From Adiantum capillus-veneris (Eukaryota; Streptophyta; Polypodiopsida; Polypodiales; Pteridaceae), in NCBI GenBank assembly GCA_014529385.2, contig CM043945.1:91713112-91777111 (forward strand): DNA of 64,000 bases, given 5' to 3'. The notes under the pieces are model-generated. The model saw only the letters and a program-made list of their open reading frames with translations, did no database searches and was not told where the DNA came from. The translations under genes and the position numbers were made by a program. The first letter of the stretch is position 1; each line of letters begins with the position of its first letter. Positions 34,508 through 47,100 of the stretch are shown here, one piece after another.

Positions 34508-34613
34508 TATGTATGATACTTCCAGTCACATCCAATAGCCAGCTCTTCCTCTTCTAGAGATATGTATGATACTTCCAGTCACATCCAATAGCCAGCTCTT
34601 CCTCTTCTAGAGA
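34508..34613. repeat. 53-bp tandem duplication within the TNP2 gene
   Basis: TATGTATGATACTTCCAGTC begins at 34508 and again at 34561, with the full 53-bp unit repeated without visible change. The unit encodes part of the segment EEEELAIGCDWKYHTY. 53 is not a multiple of three, so the duplication shifts the frame. Confidence 0.95.
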
Positions 34614-37147
34614 TATGGGTTCTCCGATCTGTCGAGCTGCTCTCACTGTCTTGTCCAACAATGCCATTGTAGGGAATTCAGGTAGAGGAGCGAGATAGTC
34701 TGGCAAGGGTCAGCCTCTAGTCGTTCGACTTCGCCTAAAATCCTGTCGCTCTAGATTGCGTCTCTCTTTCTCTTCTTCGTACCTTTCAAGCCATTTTTGC
34801 ATCGGCGCTGAATTTAGTATACAGAACTTCATGATCTTTTCTTGCATGGCCAAGTTCATTTTCTTCGACACCCCTTGCCCTTGCGGCTCCTCTCCCACCA
34901 ATCTTGCATCCTCCTCATCGCTCCACAGTCGAGGAATTTCAGGGTCAGAAACGGATAGAAATTCGGTCGTCAATACAAGAGACTCTTGCACCAACCATCC
35001 TTCTACCATGCTCCCCTCTGGACGCGCTTTTTGGCGAACAAAACCATTAAGTGTTTTCATGAACCGCTCTAGAAAGAACATCCAACGACTGTGGATTGTA
35101 CCTGCCACTACAACCTCATCTACTACATGGACGAGCAAGTGCATTTGGATAGTTAGGCAGCTCGTGGGTAGATACTTCTCAATCATGCAAACTGCCTCAA
35201 TGGAGTTAGCCCTTGCGAATGCAATAGATTCCTCCCGTATCTCCTTGGAAGAGATCCACCACAGTAGCTCTGAAATCTTGTATATGTAGGTCTGCACTTC
35301 CTCTGTTAAACACCCCTTGATCGCAATTGGAAGAATGAATTGCAAGAACTTATGCCAGTCATGCGATTTCAACCCTGACAATTGATCGTCATGGGTGAAT
35401 GCTATCTTGAGACATCACATACATCCTATTGGCGTCGTGAACTCTGAAATCACCCTTTCCACTTGTCGCTCTTCGTTTTTTAGCAATACCCACGGCGCTC
35501 TTGGAAGTTTTGTTTGACCAGCTGCATTGGTGAAAGGCCACAGCTCTGGCATCTTTCCAATCTACTGCAAATCATCTCGTGAAGCTCGATTGTCTTTCAT
35601 TCCCATGATTGTCTTCCAGAGGAGCTCTCCCACATTCTTGAATATATGCATTGGATCCAGCAAATGGTTAATTAGTAGATCACCCCAGTACGGCAACGTA
35701 TGGAGAATGGACAAACATTTCATTCCTGGAACAGGTTGCCCCTCATGTTTCTCCCATCGGCAACGCCACTCTTGTACATGCATAGGACGACATTCGACGC
35801 GACCAAGCTGGCCTTCGTGCAAGTGATAGCCATCTGGAAGATAACAGTGGTGGCCTTGATAAATTGTCTTTCAAAGAGAGGTAGAATAGCGCACATCCAA
35901 AGACTGCCCGTAAATTGGACATGCATTGTATCCCGAAGTTGTTAGTCCTGCATATATCAAAGCATGAATCAGGCCAAGGCAAAGGGCTTGCGAATAGCGA
36001 GAATTTTATAAATCAATAACCATACCAGAAGCTTCTCCGTATCCTGGCCAATCATGCACAGTCCACATAAGAAGTCCATGGATCCTTGCATGTTGTTGTC
36101 CTACTGGTTCAACCGCATCTGCTATGTCTATCCCATGCCATAACTCCTGGAGCTCGTCAACTAGTGGAGCTAGATAAACATCCATGTTTTTTGCTTTGAA
36201 CTTACCAAGTACAATCAAGCTTAAAATCAAATGACCCTTCTTGATAGCAAGCCACGGCGGGAGGTTGTAATTGATAAGGCACACAGGCCAAGTGCTCCAT
36301 TACGAGCTTCTCAAGCCAAATGGATTGACTCCATCCATTGCCATGCCCAAACGCAAATTGCGTGGTTCACTCTTAAAATGTGGCCAGGTATCTTCAATGT
36401 GCCTCCAAGCCTTCGAATCAACGGGCACCCTAAATGTTGCGTCAGTGGATCTATTCGTAGAATGCCACCGCATCAACTTTGCAATGGAACCACAACGAAA
36501 CATGCTTTTTATCCTTGGAATAATAGGGAAATTTTGCAACACTTTAGCTGGCACTGTCTCACCAACTGCATCTTGTTTGTAGCCCATTGCTCCGCACTTA
36601 GGACACGACAGACAATCTACGAATTCATTGCGAAAAAGAATGCAATCATTTGGACATGCATGAATCTTGTTGTAGTCCAAGCCAACTGAGATCAGAAGTT
36701 GCTTTGCGTCTGGCCTAGAGGGAGGCATTTCATTGCCAGCCGGGAGAAGTTGCTCCCGCAATAACCTGTTTAAGCCACATTAAATTAAAATTAAAGCTCT
36801 CCGAGCACATCACCGTTGCAATCGGAAAATCTCTTTTGTAAATTACATACCTAAACAAAGCAGTGACGCTTGCATCTGACCACCCGTACACTGACTGAAG
36901 ATTAAAAAACGCCAGACAAGTACGAAGCACAGATATTTTGGCGCCTTCATAGATTGGTTGACGTGCCAGCTTCCTCAACATGTCTTCAGGAGATAGGCAC
37001 ACGGCTTCTGGTGCTGCTTCATTCGCGTTCTCCTCACTTGTCTGGAAGAAGGCATCCAGCATCTCCTCCATGCCGTCGTCTTCTGTCTGTAAGCCCTTTT
37101 CTGCTTCCATCCGTGGCTCTATATTGGTCGGACCTTCACGCATAATA

Positions 37148-37150
<3 letters not shown>

Positions 37151-37243
<93 letters not shown>
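37151..37243. repeat. (CT)n microsatellite in the TNP2 gene
   Basis: About 46 uninterrupted CT units lie between the first two exons of the CACTA transposase. On the coding strand it reads as an Arg-Glu repeat, an artefact of the dinucleotide. Confidence 0.97.
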
Positions 37244-37246
<3 letters not shown>

Positions 37247-37463
37247 ATGTAGGTGCTATGTCACGAAAATCAATGCCCGTTCCGTAGGAGTCGTATCGCA
37301 GATTCTGTACGGTTTCTCTAGCAAACTCTCCGTACTTGTGCACATGCTCATTACATATCCTACGCTTGCGTAGGATTTGATACTTGCAGAGCGTGCATGA
37401 GCATGCAATCTTTTCCTCCATGTTAGTTGATGACGTTGCCATCTACAATGATTATGAATGTTG

Positions 37464-37470
<7 letters not shown>

Positions 37471-37528
<58 letters not shown>

Positions 37529-37827
37529 TCCTCACAATGTAAACTACCTCGCATTCTCTAGTCTTGCCCAATCTCCGTACACCTCGGTCTAGAGGTGTAC
37601 GGAGATCAGGACCACCGGGTCAAAATCTCATCTTTATTGGTCAAATCTATATGGGTAGACACATACGTGCACTCCCAGGTGTACATGGCAATGCATGTAG
37701 CAGGAAAAACCCCTTTGCCTCTTTTAGTTCCATAGTTTCTTCTTTGTCTATGTTCCCTATCTCTCATTCTTTCTCTCTCGATCTCGCTCTCACTATCTCT
37801 CTTTCTCTCTCGATCTCGCTCTCGCTA

Positions 37828-37894
<67 letters not shown>

Positions 37895-37982
37895 CTCGCT
37901 CCCGCTATCTCTCTATTTTCCTATCTCTCTCTATTTCTCTATTTTCCTATTTCTCTGCCATAACTCCTGGAGCTCCACTTCC

Positions 37983-38052
<70 letters not shown>

Positions 38053-38077
38053 CTCTATTTCTCTATCTCCCTATTTC

Positions 38078-38147
<70 letters not shown>

Positions 38148-38558
38148 CTCTACTTCCCTATCTCTCTAATGATCGAACGAGCGACTGATCTAGGGAGATC
38201 TAGATGCCCACGACTGCGGAGGACTACACAACATCGACAGAGGCTGCATCAGAGGATCTAGCTAGGTCACTTTGGCTCGACATGCACAACGTCCGGTCAG
38301 AGTACTGACCATGGAGGAGATCTACCTATCCCAACTAGCTCGTTTAGCCATTTAGTCCACACCCAGCAGTTTAGGATTCCATAATATTTTATTTTGTCAT
38401 CTTCTTACTTTGACTTTGTATCAGATCCATCATATTGTAACTTTCTTGTCTCATGTCTCATAGGTCACTTTGGCCTTTCGAAGACGTTAATATAACATTT
38501 CATTTCATTTCTCTCTTTAAATTTTTTTTCTTTAGTTGTAATTTCCTAAGCATACATT

Positions 38559-38599
<41 letters not shown>

Positions 38600-38719
38600 A
38601 TTACTTACACACACACACACACATTTCTCTCTCTCTCTCTGTCTCTCTTTCCTACACACACACACATTTCTCTCTCTCTATCTCTCTTTCCTACACACAC
38701 ACACACACACACACACATT

Positions 38720-38760
<41 letters not shown>

Positions 38761-38783
38761 TTCCTACACACACACACACACCG

Positions 38784-38815
<32 letters not shown>

Positions 38816-38840
38816 TACACACACACACACACACACGATG
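37471..38840. repeat. Cluster of (AT)n, (CT)n and (CA)n microsatellites
   Basis: The 5' flank of the CACTA transposase is filled with simple repeats: (AT)n at 37471-37527, (CT)n at about 37827-37890, 37984-38013, 38079-38144 and 38561-38597, (AT)n at about 38014-38050, and alternating (CA)n/(CT)n blocks 38600-38836 repeated four or five times with the spacer TTTCCTA. Apparent frames there are not genes. Confidence 0.95.
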
Positions 38841-39172
38841 TAGAGGTAGAGAGAGAGAGAGAGAGAGCAAGAGAGAGGGTTTGGGGAGGGTGGAGATGGA
38901 CATAATACCTGCGCAGCAGGTTTTGGCCAAGATCCGAGCAGGCGAAAATGGCCCCTGCGCGTGGGTTTCTCTTTTTTTCCCCAATTTTTTTTGGCATCGA
39001 TATACGTGTCGCTATACGCGTGGAAAATAAAGCCTTTCCACACGTATATCAACGCACATTGCGATGTGTATAGCGACGCGTATAGCGACGCCCGCTAATG
39101 TTGTCGATATACGAGTGGAAAAGCATGGCCATCGATATAGGCGCGTCGATATCTTCATTTAGTGTTGTAGTG

Positions 39173-39324
39173 TCCTGTGCTGGAGGTTGGACGTCTTTGA
39201 CTTCTTCTTCAATTGATGCTTCCGCATGAGATACGTTCGGAGTAGACACCTTTCTTCCCACCTTCTTTGGTGGTGGAACGGCATGGGTGTCCTTAGAACT
39301 TCGTGTTACACGCTTTGGGGCCAT
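39173..39324 (-). pseudogene. LTR A3 first exon, split by the CACTA element
   Basis: The ATG at 39324 starts MAPKRVTRSSKDTHAV and reads to PPAQ, where the TCC target duplication and the CACTA end interrupt it. The rest of the exon continues at 31739-31712 and ends in CCG/GTAAGA. It is otherwise open, so the insertion is its main lesion. Confidence 0.5.
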
Positions 39325-39355
39325 AGTTTCAGAATAGAGAAAATAAAAGCACGTT

Positions 39356-39392
<37 letters not shown>

Positions 39393-40001
39393 TGTGTTCA
39401 CAAACCGGGAGACGACACGTCGAGATTGGAGATGGAGATGGCTTGAAGGTGAGAGGTTAAGAGAGAGATCCTCCCACCCGCGCGTCATTGCAAGAGAGCT
39501 TCCGCTTTCGTAGATGTGTCTGTCTGTCCCTTCAAAGTGAGGGGAAAGGGGTCTTTATAGGCTCTCAAGGCTAGCTAAGAATAGAGGGATACGTTGGCAT
39601 ACGTTTGCGGTTCCCTTTTTTTTGCGGACACAGAATCCGATGCATGATTTCGGTTCTCCAATTTTAGAAGAATCTTGGTCTCCAAGACAAGGACTTTAAA
39701 CTCAACTCCCTCTTCTTACTTTCCTAAAAATACTCCTCCTTTCCTCAAATTGCTCTCTCTTTCCTAAAATTGCTCTTTTTTTTCCTAAAGTCAACTCTTA
39801 TCTTTGAATACAATCTTGAGGCTTAAGTTTCCCATCAACTTTATTGTTCTCAAGTGAATAAGGTCCATAATTAATAGATCCTAAATCCAATTTTTTATTT
39901 GATCGTTCTATTGGAACGCATTATGACTTAACCAAATGTGAACCTTAAATATTTACAAGGTAAATAAAATACTTTTATTGAAAAATGTTGGGTACATTAC
40001 A

Positions 40002-40222
40002 CAAAAGCAGTGACAATGATGCAAAAGAGAAAAAGAGTAAAATTTCATTGAAGATCCAAGAGATCAATTTGGATATTGATTATGATGATATGTAGGACAT
40101 TAATGTGTTGACAGAGTCTACACATGTGTTCTATGATGCAGAAGAGACTCTATGTTTACAAAGCTCATTGCCAACCAAATTGCTAATTAGTGATAATGAA
40201 CCTCAGGGGGTGCACCTTGTTG
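40002..40222 (+). pseudogene. Copia fragment, right flank of A3
   Basis: Near-identical to 21286-21505, with a small deletion that restores ESTHVFYDAEETL-like coding. It ends at the same CACCTTGTT base as its partner, after which the two loci differ. The bases that follow (GATTTGTAGGTGT) also occur inside family A gag (21886, 28250), a possible trace of recombination. Confidence 0.5.
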
Positions 40223-41479
40223 ATTTGTAGGTGTATCACATGCTCTCAATAGAAGGGTATATTTTAATTCTATAAGTTATAGATTTACACTTACAGGAGG
40301 GATTTTTTAATTCAATTTTGAAAAACAATTGTAAGTTTCTTAAGAAGAAGGGGTAGTTTTACTCAAAGTTAGAAAAATATGTAGAGGGGGATTTTCTATT
40401 ACCCTCTCATCACACATGATATGTAGGATAATTGTAACCCCCTATTGGGAAAATGTCACATTATGGATCCTAGATGGTGGAAGGCATGCAATTTTATGTT
40501 GTGATAGATGAAAACAGTATGCACTTCATGTTATGAGCCAATGCAACTTTGCCTCAAAGGGAAATCTCCTAGTATGTTATGTGAGTGGTTATTAGATGTG
40601 ACATGGAGATGAAGGTGAGAGAATCTATGTTTTTTTAGATCTCATTTTATATAGTGAATCTTTTGTGAGATGCAAAATAAAAGAATGCTTATGAGAAGCT
40701 ACACTGTACATGAAACACTTGAAAGTGTTCGGTGCTTGTTGGGGGGGCAATATATGATGTGTTTTTGTAGAATGGTGTCGTCCACTCTAAAGACTTTGAG
40801 AGATTTTTTAAAGGTATCTTGGACCTCTTGGATGTAAAATGAAGCATGGTTGTAAAAATTGTACAAAGGTGGTGTTTGCCAGCTATCTGTACGCATGTGG
40901 GCCGGTTGTGCGGGGTAAATGGTTTTGTTGTTTGACAAAGAAGTGTGAAGACTTAAAATAGTTAGTAAGTATCGTCTATATGAGAATAATACATGGAATA
41001 TCTGGTATTATTTTGAAAATATTTATAGCCTTTGTCAATGGTTTCTTATGTACTCTTCTATATGCTGGATGATTCTTAAGAACTATTTTGTGACTACCCC
41101 AACCTTTGGCCCTCAGCATCAAGAAAATTGTAGAGTCTTTCCATGACAGTGGAGAAAGCTTGGGATAGACATGCTGGATTATTCTTAAGAACTATTTTGT
41201 GACTACCCCAACCTTTGGCCCTCAGCATCAAGAAAATTGTAGAGTCTTTTCTAGTTTTTAGAGGGGCTTGTGTATAAAGTATGAGGTACCTTGGCTGCCC
41301 CCCTACCAATATTGGGTTGTTGACCATGTAGGACACCGATCACCCATCACTAAATTATGTATGCTAGCATCTAATTGTATAGATATACTTTTTATGAGCC
41401 ACACACAAAACTGATGCAATATTGTATGCTATTGTGAAGAAGAGCATTGGATCTCACTCACTATATCTGTGTGTCCTTT

Positions 41480-41480
<1 letters not shown>
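40223..41480. repeat. Unassigned; contains a 109-bp tandem duplication
   Basis: No gene is supported. A direct duplication with offset 109 (GCTGGAT at 41064 and 41173) covers about 41064-41249. Nothing else is recognisable. (CT)n follows at 41481-41528. Confidence 0.6.
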
Positions 41481-41530
<50 letters not shown>

Positions 41531-41584
41531 CTTGCACACATCTGTCTTCGGTCGTCTGCTTTCCTTCATTCTGGTAAAAGAGCT

Positions 41585-41930
41585 AATTGGTTCTCGGTGA
41601 GAGATCTTTCTCGTTGTGTCAGTGTTTGGTGCACTATTCAAAGCTGGTTTGTAGATATCTAGTGTGTTAATAAGGAAAAGTATTTAGCCTGCGTGTTGTC
41701 CACTAATTGCACACACATTAGAGCATATTGTGTGTGCTTATAGAAGGATTTGGAGCCAATTGGTTCTCGCTGAGAGAGATTTCTCGTTGTGTCAGTGCTT
41801 TGTGCACTATTCAAAGTTGGTTGTAGCTATACTATAGTGCTTACAGGGGAGATTATTTAGCTTGAGTGTCATCCATTGATTGCACACACATTAGAGCGTA
41901 TTGGTGTGTGCTTATAGAAGGATTTGGAGC
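41585..41930. repeat. 173-bp tandem duplication
   Basis: Two diverged units (AATTGGTTCTCG at 41585 and 41758) share TTTCTCGTTGTGTCAGTG and GCACACACATTAGAGC. They may be the transcribed part of an LTR, but I see no LTR ends. Confidence 0.85.
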
Positions 41931-42114
41931 AAAAACTTTGTAGCCATGTATGAGATTGTGGATATGAGATCTTCATATTATGTTTAGCTCATTTAGGAGA
42001 TAGTTTAAATGGAATTTGAGACCATTTATTTCTGTTTATTCAACCCACACTATGACAGATAAGTAAAAATAGGTTTTTGTAGGTGCATTTTTTGGCCCCA
42101 AAAATGTGTAAATG

Positions 42115-44093
42115 ATGAGTGTATGCTATAATTTTATGTCAATACGTAGCTTGTATTATAAATTCTGCAATGGTAGATGGTTAAATTTGATGGACGTTTT
42201 TCTATTGAGAAAGTTTGGTAATAAATAACCATGTGGGAGATTAAGAAAGGGTGAACCATTTTTTATTTACATACCATTGATAGTTGCTAGAGAAAATATT
42301 AAGTATTGTTTTTGTTTATGTTGGAGAAAAGGTCCTGAAATCTCATGTGAGAGCCCTATATAGGGTGTGCGTTTTTTTTATTAAAAAAACTGTCTCCGTA
42401 CAAAGGAGACTCTGGCAAATTTTTTGTAAATTAAATACTTTACACTATCTAATCCTAATTGCATATGTTTTTGGACAATTAAATGTTTGTCACTTGTTTT
42501 CTCTATGCAGAGACCAATGTTCACATTAAAGATCCTAATGACAATGAAAAAGATAGTGATCATGAAGGGGATGAGGAGAATAAGCATTCTAAACAACTAG
42601 GCAAGCAAATTTTGCTAGGCTTGGTGAAATATTTTCTAAGTCACTTTTATGTCAAGAAGAAGACATTGCCTCCTCTTGTTCAACTTTGTCGACTCATGGT
42701 GCATGAGGCTGTTAGGTTTGCTAGAGATGATGTAGAATGGTTCATTTCCTCATTTAATTCTGCTGGGTATTTAGAAACAGTGGGGCATTTCCTTGTGTCC
42801 ATTAGGGATGCTAGAGGAGATACCATTCCCGTGACCGCAGTGGATTTGGAGGAATGGGGAACATTTTCATGGGAAAATTTTTTTGAGTTTGAGAGAGCAC
42901 TTGGTAGTAGAGAGTGGTTGGAGCTCAAAGGAAAAAAATTTCTGGTATGCGATGGCAACCATAGGCTAAAAACATGGTGAAAGAAAATGAAAGATAGTGA
43001 GATCTTTCACCTTTTTCACTCTTCTGTTGTAAATCTTTGTTTCTACAAATGATGATTACTTTGTTTTTGTGATAGAGTACTCAAATAATGGTCAATACCA
43101 TGTTAGTTTTTGTTACCGATTTCTTGAGTTGTTCAAAGCAAAAGAAGTAGAGTTGCTTCTTGCACTTGATACTTCCAATGCGTAAGTTTGTTAACCGCAT
43201 GTTGACTCTCATTTTTTTGGAAACAATGACTGTGTTCAACTCTTTGTTTTCTATTTTTTTACAACATTTCTAGGGCACATGTCATGCCAAACATCACTCA
43301 TGAAGTTTATATGTTTCAAAGACTTGGCATGGAAAATAAAGAGTCAATCCTTCAAGAATTGACACCCAATATGAGGAAATGGGCTAGGGTGGAGATGACT
43401 GTGGAGGCAAGGTATTACCATGGTGTTGCACCATGGTACAACACTTCATGTGGATTGATATCTCAACTTGTGTGGAAGGTGACGCCTACAAGATCATGTT
43501 GGGGAATTAATGTAAAATTTATTATGGTTTCAATACAATGTTTTGTATTAGGATGAGTTCATTGCATTTATGTCCAAAGAAAGAGAAAATCTAGATGCAC
43601 TTGGACTAAATGATGTTGAGAAGAAGAAGACTTTGGACAAGGCCGCAAAGGTAGAAGAGGAACTGTTGAAAGATAGGGGTTACAAGTACTTATCAATCAC
43701 CAATCCTCTTAATGGTGATGAGTTCTTCAAGTTTCTTTTTAGCATTGAATGGAAAGAACTTGGAATGCTACAGATTACTAGAGATAAGCTCTATTGTTTG
43801 GCAAGCTCTAAAATAACTCCTGAGAGGTATTGAATCTATTAATTTCTTTTTTTAATTGTGTTCGTTCCATTTCATTTTTCTATATGATTAAGTGATATGT
43901 TGTTCTTATTTCTTGTAGAAAGAAGATAATTTTTCACCTCATGAGCCTCACTAAGTCTAAGGATCCACAATATCTTTATTTTAGTGATTTTAAGATTTTT
44001 AGAAGTTACATGAAAAAGGAGACTTATTGGGCTCACTTGCATGGGGAGGCTACACTTATGATTGAAAGGATGCAAGTAGAAGGTCCACAACTT
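42115..44093 (+). pseudogene. ParB-like-domain gene, copy 1 (5' and 3' truncated)
   Basis: Homologous to 59095-61075 of copy 2, starting inside intron 1. Exons with GT..AG ends: about 42511-43028, 43076-43181, 43274-43478, 43552-43826 and 43919-44093. The first contains GHFLVSIRDARGDTIPVTAV, an acidic/aromatic WGTFSWENFFEFE and FLVCDGNHRLKTW (DGNHR at 42951-42965). That resembles the ParB/sulfiredoxin-type 'D/E-G-x-H/R-R' box, and a TGG-to-TGA stop follows. Later exons read MPNITHEVYM, VEARYYHGVAPWYN, LKDRGYKYLSITNPLNG and SLTKSKDPQYLYFSDFKIF, which I cannot assign. The gene is cut at 44093 by the chromovirus. It is not functional. Confidence 0.6.
42295..42412 (+). repeat. Intronic repeat element, intron 1 of copy 1
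   Basis: AAATCTCATGTGAGAGCC, CTATATAGGGTGTG, a T-rich spacer, then GTCTCCGTACAAAGGAGAC and TCTGGCAAA. Three small palindromes stand in a row. Related sequences lie at 59280-59405, 61436-61585 and 63770-63885, all outside exons of the ParB-like gene. Confidence 0.6.
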
Positions 44094-44103
44094 CGAGCTA
44101 TGA

Positions 44104-47100
44104 CATTTCAGGAATGTATGTCCTAGGCGAGTCTCCGCAACAAATACACCTACTCGAGCTAGAGGACGAGGACAAATAATAAATCGTGGAGAAAGAAATG
44201 GAAGACGAGGTCGAGGGCGCAGAATGACTGCCAGAGTCAATGCTATCATAGGGGAACCAACATTAGGAGAAGAACAAGAGGAAAGATAAACTCTACATGC
44301 TGCAATTGATAACCCAAGAGCAAGACAACAATATGCTGTCATTCAAACACTTGCAAATCACCAAGGTGAAAAATTTGAGCTTCTTATTGATTGTGGTAGT
44401 ACTCATTCTTTCTTGTCACCTAAATGTTTAAGGAGGTTAGGAATTAATCAACACCCTGCAAGAAAGATGAGAGTTGAATTAGCCAATGAAAAGGAGGTGT
44501 TATCTCAGTACACTGTGGGAAAAATAGATTTCACGTTGGGAGAATACTCTACTTCTGCTACTTTTCGAACCTTACCCATAGGAATCTATGACGGAATTCT
44601 TGGAATGGATTGGTTAGCCAGTCATAATGCCAATATCCATTGTGCCCAAGGAAGTGTTACTTTTGTGGACAACCTAGGTCAAGAAGTCACTATTCAAGGC
44701 CAGAATGGACGACCAAAAGCTTACTTGGTCAAAGCTAATTGTCTTTTGAAAGGGTTACGCAAGGGTCAACAAATTTTTGTAGTCAAGAGAAACAAAGTAG
44801 AAAAATCTTCTTCCAACCTTGAACCAATGTGGCCAGAAGAATTTTTGGATGTTTTCCCTGCTGAACTTTTTGAACTACCACCACCTAGGGAGGTAGACCA
44901 TGAAATCAAAATTTTGCCAGGTAGTGAACCAATCTCAAGAGTGCCGTACAAGATGTCACTTCCAGAGGCTATAGAACTCAAGGAGCAGCTCATGCAGTTG
45001 ATTGAGCAAGGGTTTATCTGACCTAGTACATCTCCATGGGGTGCACCTGTTCTCTTCCAAAAGAAAAAGGATGGCTCTCTTCGACTTTGCATAGATTATA
45101 GGGGCTTAAATCAGGTTACCATCAAGAATAAATATCCAATTCCTCGTATTGATGAGATGCTGGACAGATTACATGGAGCCAAAATATTCACGAAGATTGA
45201 TCTTCGATCTAGCTATCATCAAATTCGAATCCAGGAGGCTGATATCTCCAAAATAGCTTTCAACACTCGTTATGGTCATTACGAATTGACAGTAATGGTT
45301 TTCGGACTTACGAATGCTCTTGCAACTTTCAATCGTCTGATGCACGATATCTTTAGAGAATTCTTGGATGATTTTGTCCTAGTATTCTTTGACGATATCT
45401 TAATTTATTCCAAATCAGAGGAAGAGCATGAAGGACATGCTAGGAAAGTGTTAGAGCTTTTACGCCGAAATAAGCTGTATGCAAAGAAAATCAAATGTAC
45501 CTTCTTTACCCCTAAGGTCTGTTACTTAGGGTTTATCATTTCACCTGAAGGAGTCTCTGTTGACCCTGACAAAGTCAAAGATATTGTGGAATAGCCTCAA
45601 CCCACTTCACAACTGAAGTCAGAGGGTTCTTAGGTATCACAGGCTGGTACAGGATCTTTGTAAAGGACTATGCTCTTAAAGCTGCACCACTAACCGACTT
45701 GCCAAAGAAAGGAGCAACGATACTTTGGGAAGAAAAACATGAATCTTGCTTCAAACAGCTTAAGGAGTATCTTGCTTCAGAACCTCTCTTAAAACTTCCA
45801 GATTTCACCCAAGAATTCGAGGTGATCACAGATACTAGTAACCTTGCATTAGGAGGAGTGCTTACTCAAGAAGGAAGGCCTGTAGCTTATACTTCTCGGA
45901 ATCTTAGGATTCATGAAGTAAATTATGCTACACATGATTTAGAATTTCTATCAGTTATTCATGCTCTCAAGCTATGGAGACATTATCTATTGGGACGCAA
46001 ATTCCAGTTGGTAACAGATCACAAGAGTCTTAAGTGGATTTTTACCCAACCTAACCTTAATATGAGACAAAGGAGATGGATAGAGCTCATGCACGAATAT
46101 GATTTTGATATTAAATTTAGACCAGGTAAGGATAATGTTGTGGCAGATGCCCTAAGCCGTAAAGATTTTCTGGGGGCAATTTCCATGGCTAACAACCCTA
46201 TTTTAGACAAGGTCTCCTATGCTACTGTCAGAGATGCAGATTACCAGATGCTTGCTAGTATCCTACGTGAAGAGAGGGTATCATCAAATCAGCCTAAACC
46301 TCTACATTATTCCTTAGAAGATGGGAAAATTTACTATAGGAATCGACTATGCATACCTAAGGATTCTACCCTATATGAAGTTAACGATGGCCCAACTTCA
46401 GGACATCCAGGTTATGCCAAAACCATCAATGCAATTCGCAGAAGTTACTATTGGCAAGGTATGAAGGGTGATGTCCTTCGCTATGTCAAGCAGTGTTTGT
46501 CTTGTCAAAGGATTAAGGGGGAGAGACTAAAGATGCCAGGTAAATTACATCCTTTAGATATTCCCCAAATGAAATGGGAATGTATTAGCATGGACTTTAT
46601 CACAAGGTTTCCTTCTGTCCAAGCTGGATATGATTCAATGATGGTCATAGTCGACTTGCTTACTAAAGTGGCTCACTTAATCCCAGTCAAGACAACCTTT
46701 ACAGCTTCAGATATTGCTCATCTTTTTGTGAAGGAGGTTTTCAGAATTCATGGTTTACCCAAGAGGATTGTTAGTGATCGTGATGCCAAGTTTACTTCAA
46801 AGTTTTGCGTATCATTGTTTCAAGCTATTGGAACCCAGTTATGTTTTAGTACTGCTTATCATCCTCAAAATGATGGCCAAACTGAAAGAGTTAATCAAGT
46901 AATGGAAGACATCCTCAGAGCCTGCTATAATAGAGAACCTCGCAAGTGGATTCAATACCTACCCTTGGTAGAGTATGCATACAATTCCTCTACTCATAGA
47001 AGTATTGGAATGACACCTTTTAATGCTCTTTATGGTCAAGAATGTTTATCACCTCTTAACTTTTCTGACCCCACTATAAGGGTAGAAGCCTCAAAGAAAA

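Larger units (their letters stand above)
33811..37442 (-). pseudogene. CACTA transposase, TNP2 type (multi-exon, inactivated)
   Basis: Parts, 5' to 3' on the minus strand: 37442-37250, a zinc-binding N-terminus (CSCTLCKY, EHVHKYG; Transpos_assoc-like). 37143-36730, an acidic segment. 36761-36006, TNP2 core with KIHACPNDCILF, LSCPKCG, NYNLPPWLAIKKG and DVYLAPLVDELQELW. About 35950-35562, TLPYWGDLLINHLLDPMHIF. 35381-34710, a DUF4218-like block (GLKSHDWHKFLQFILPIAIK, MHLLVHVVDE). 34506-34045, a DUF4216-like block (FLLDVKWFKV). 34026-33811, an acidic tail. Stops occur at 36300, near 35870, 35562 and about 35405; (CT)n fills the junction at 37151-37243. It would cut and join the TIRs. Confidence 0.85.
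31740..39172 (-). mobile_element. CACTA (En/Spm) transposon, 7,433 bp
   Basis: TIRs start CACTACAACA at both ends, with a 3-bp target duplication TCC on each side (31737-31739 and 39173-39175). Empty paralogous sites in A1 and A2 read GCTAACTCCTGTG with a single TCC. Both subterminal regions (31755-31860, 38995-39150) carry many copies in both orientations of GCGTCGCTAT/ATAGCGACGC-like motifs, the expected transposase-binding repeats. The interior, on the minus strand, encodes a TNP2-type transposase followed by a second TNPA-like gene. Several stops and a 53-bp duplication inactivate it. Confidence 0.93.
29240..40001 (-). repeat. Family A LTR, copy A3, with two nested transposons
   Basis: LTR from TGTGAGGTCCCCAACC to GGTACATTACA. 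Removing the 1.34-kb TTAA element and the 7.43-kb CACTA element leaves about 1.98 kb, matching A1. Copia sequence flanks it (CTAAA left, CAAAA right, a possible imperfect target duplication). The first-exon ORF at 39324 is interrupted by the CACTA insertion. Confidence 0.85.
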
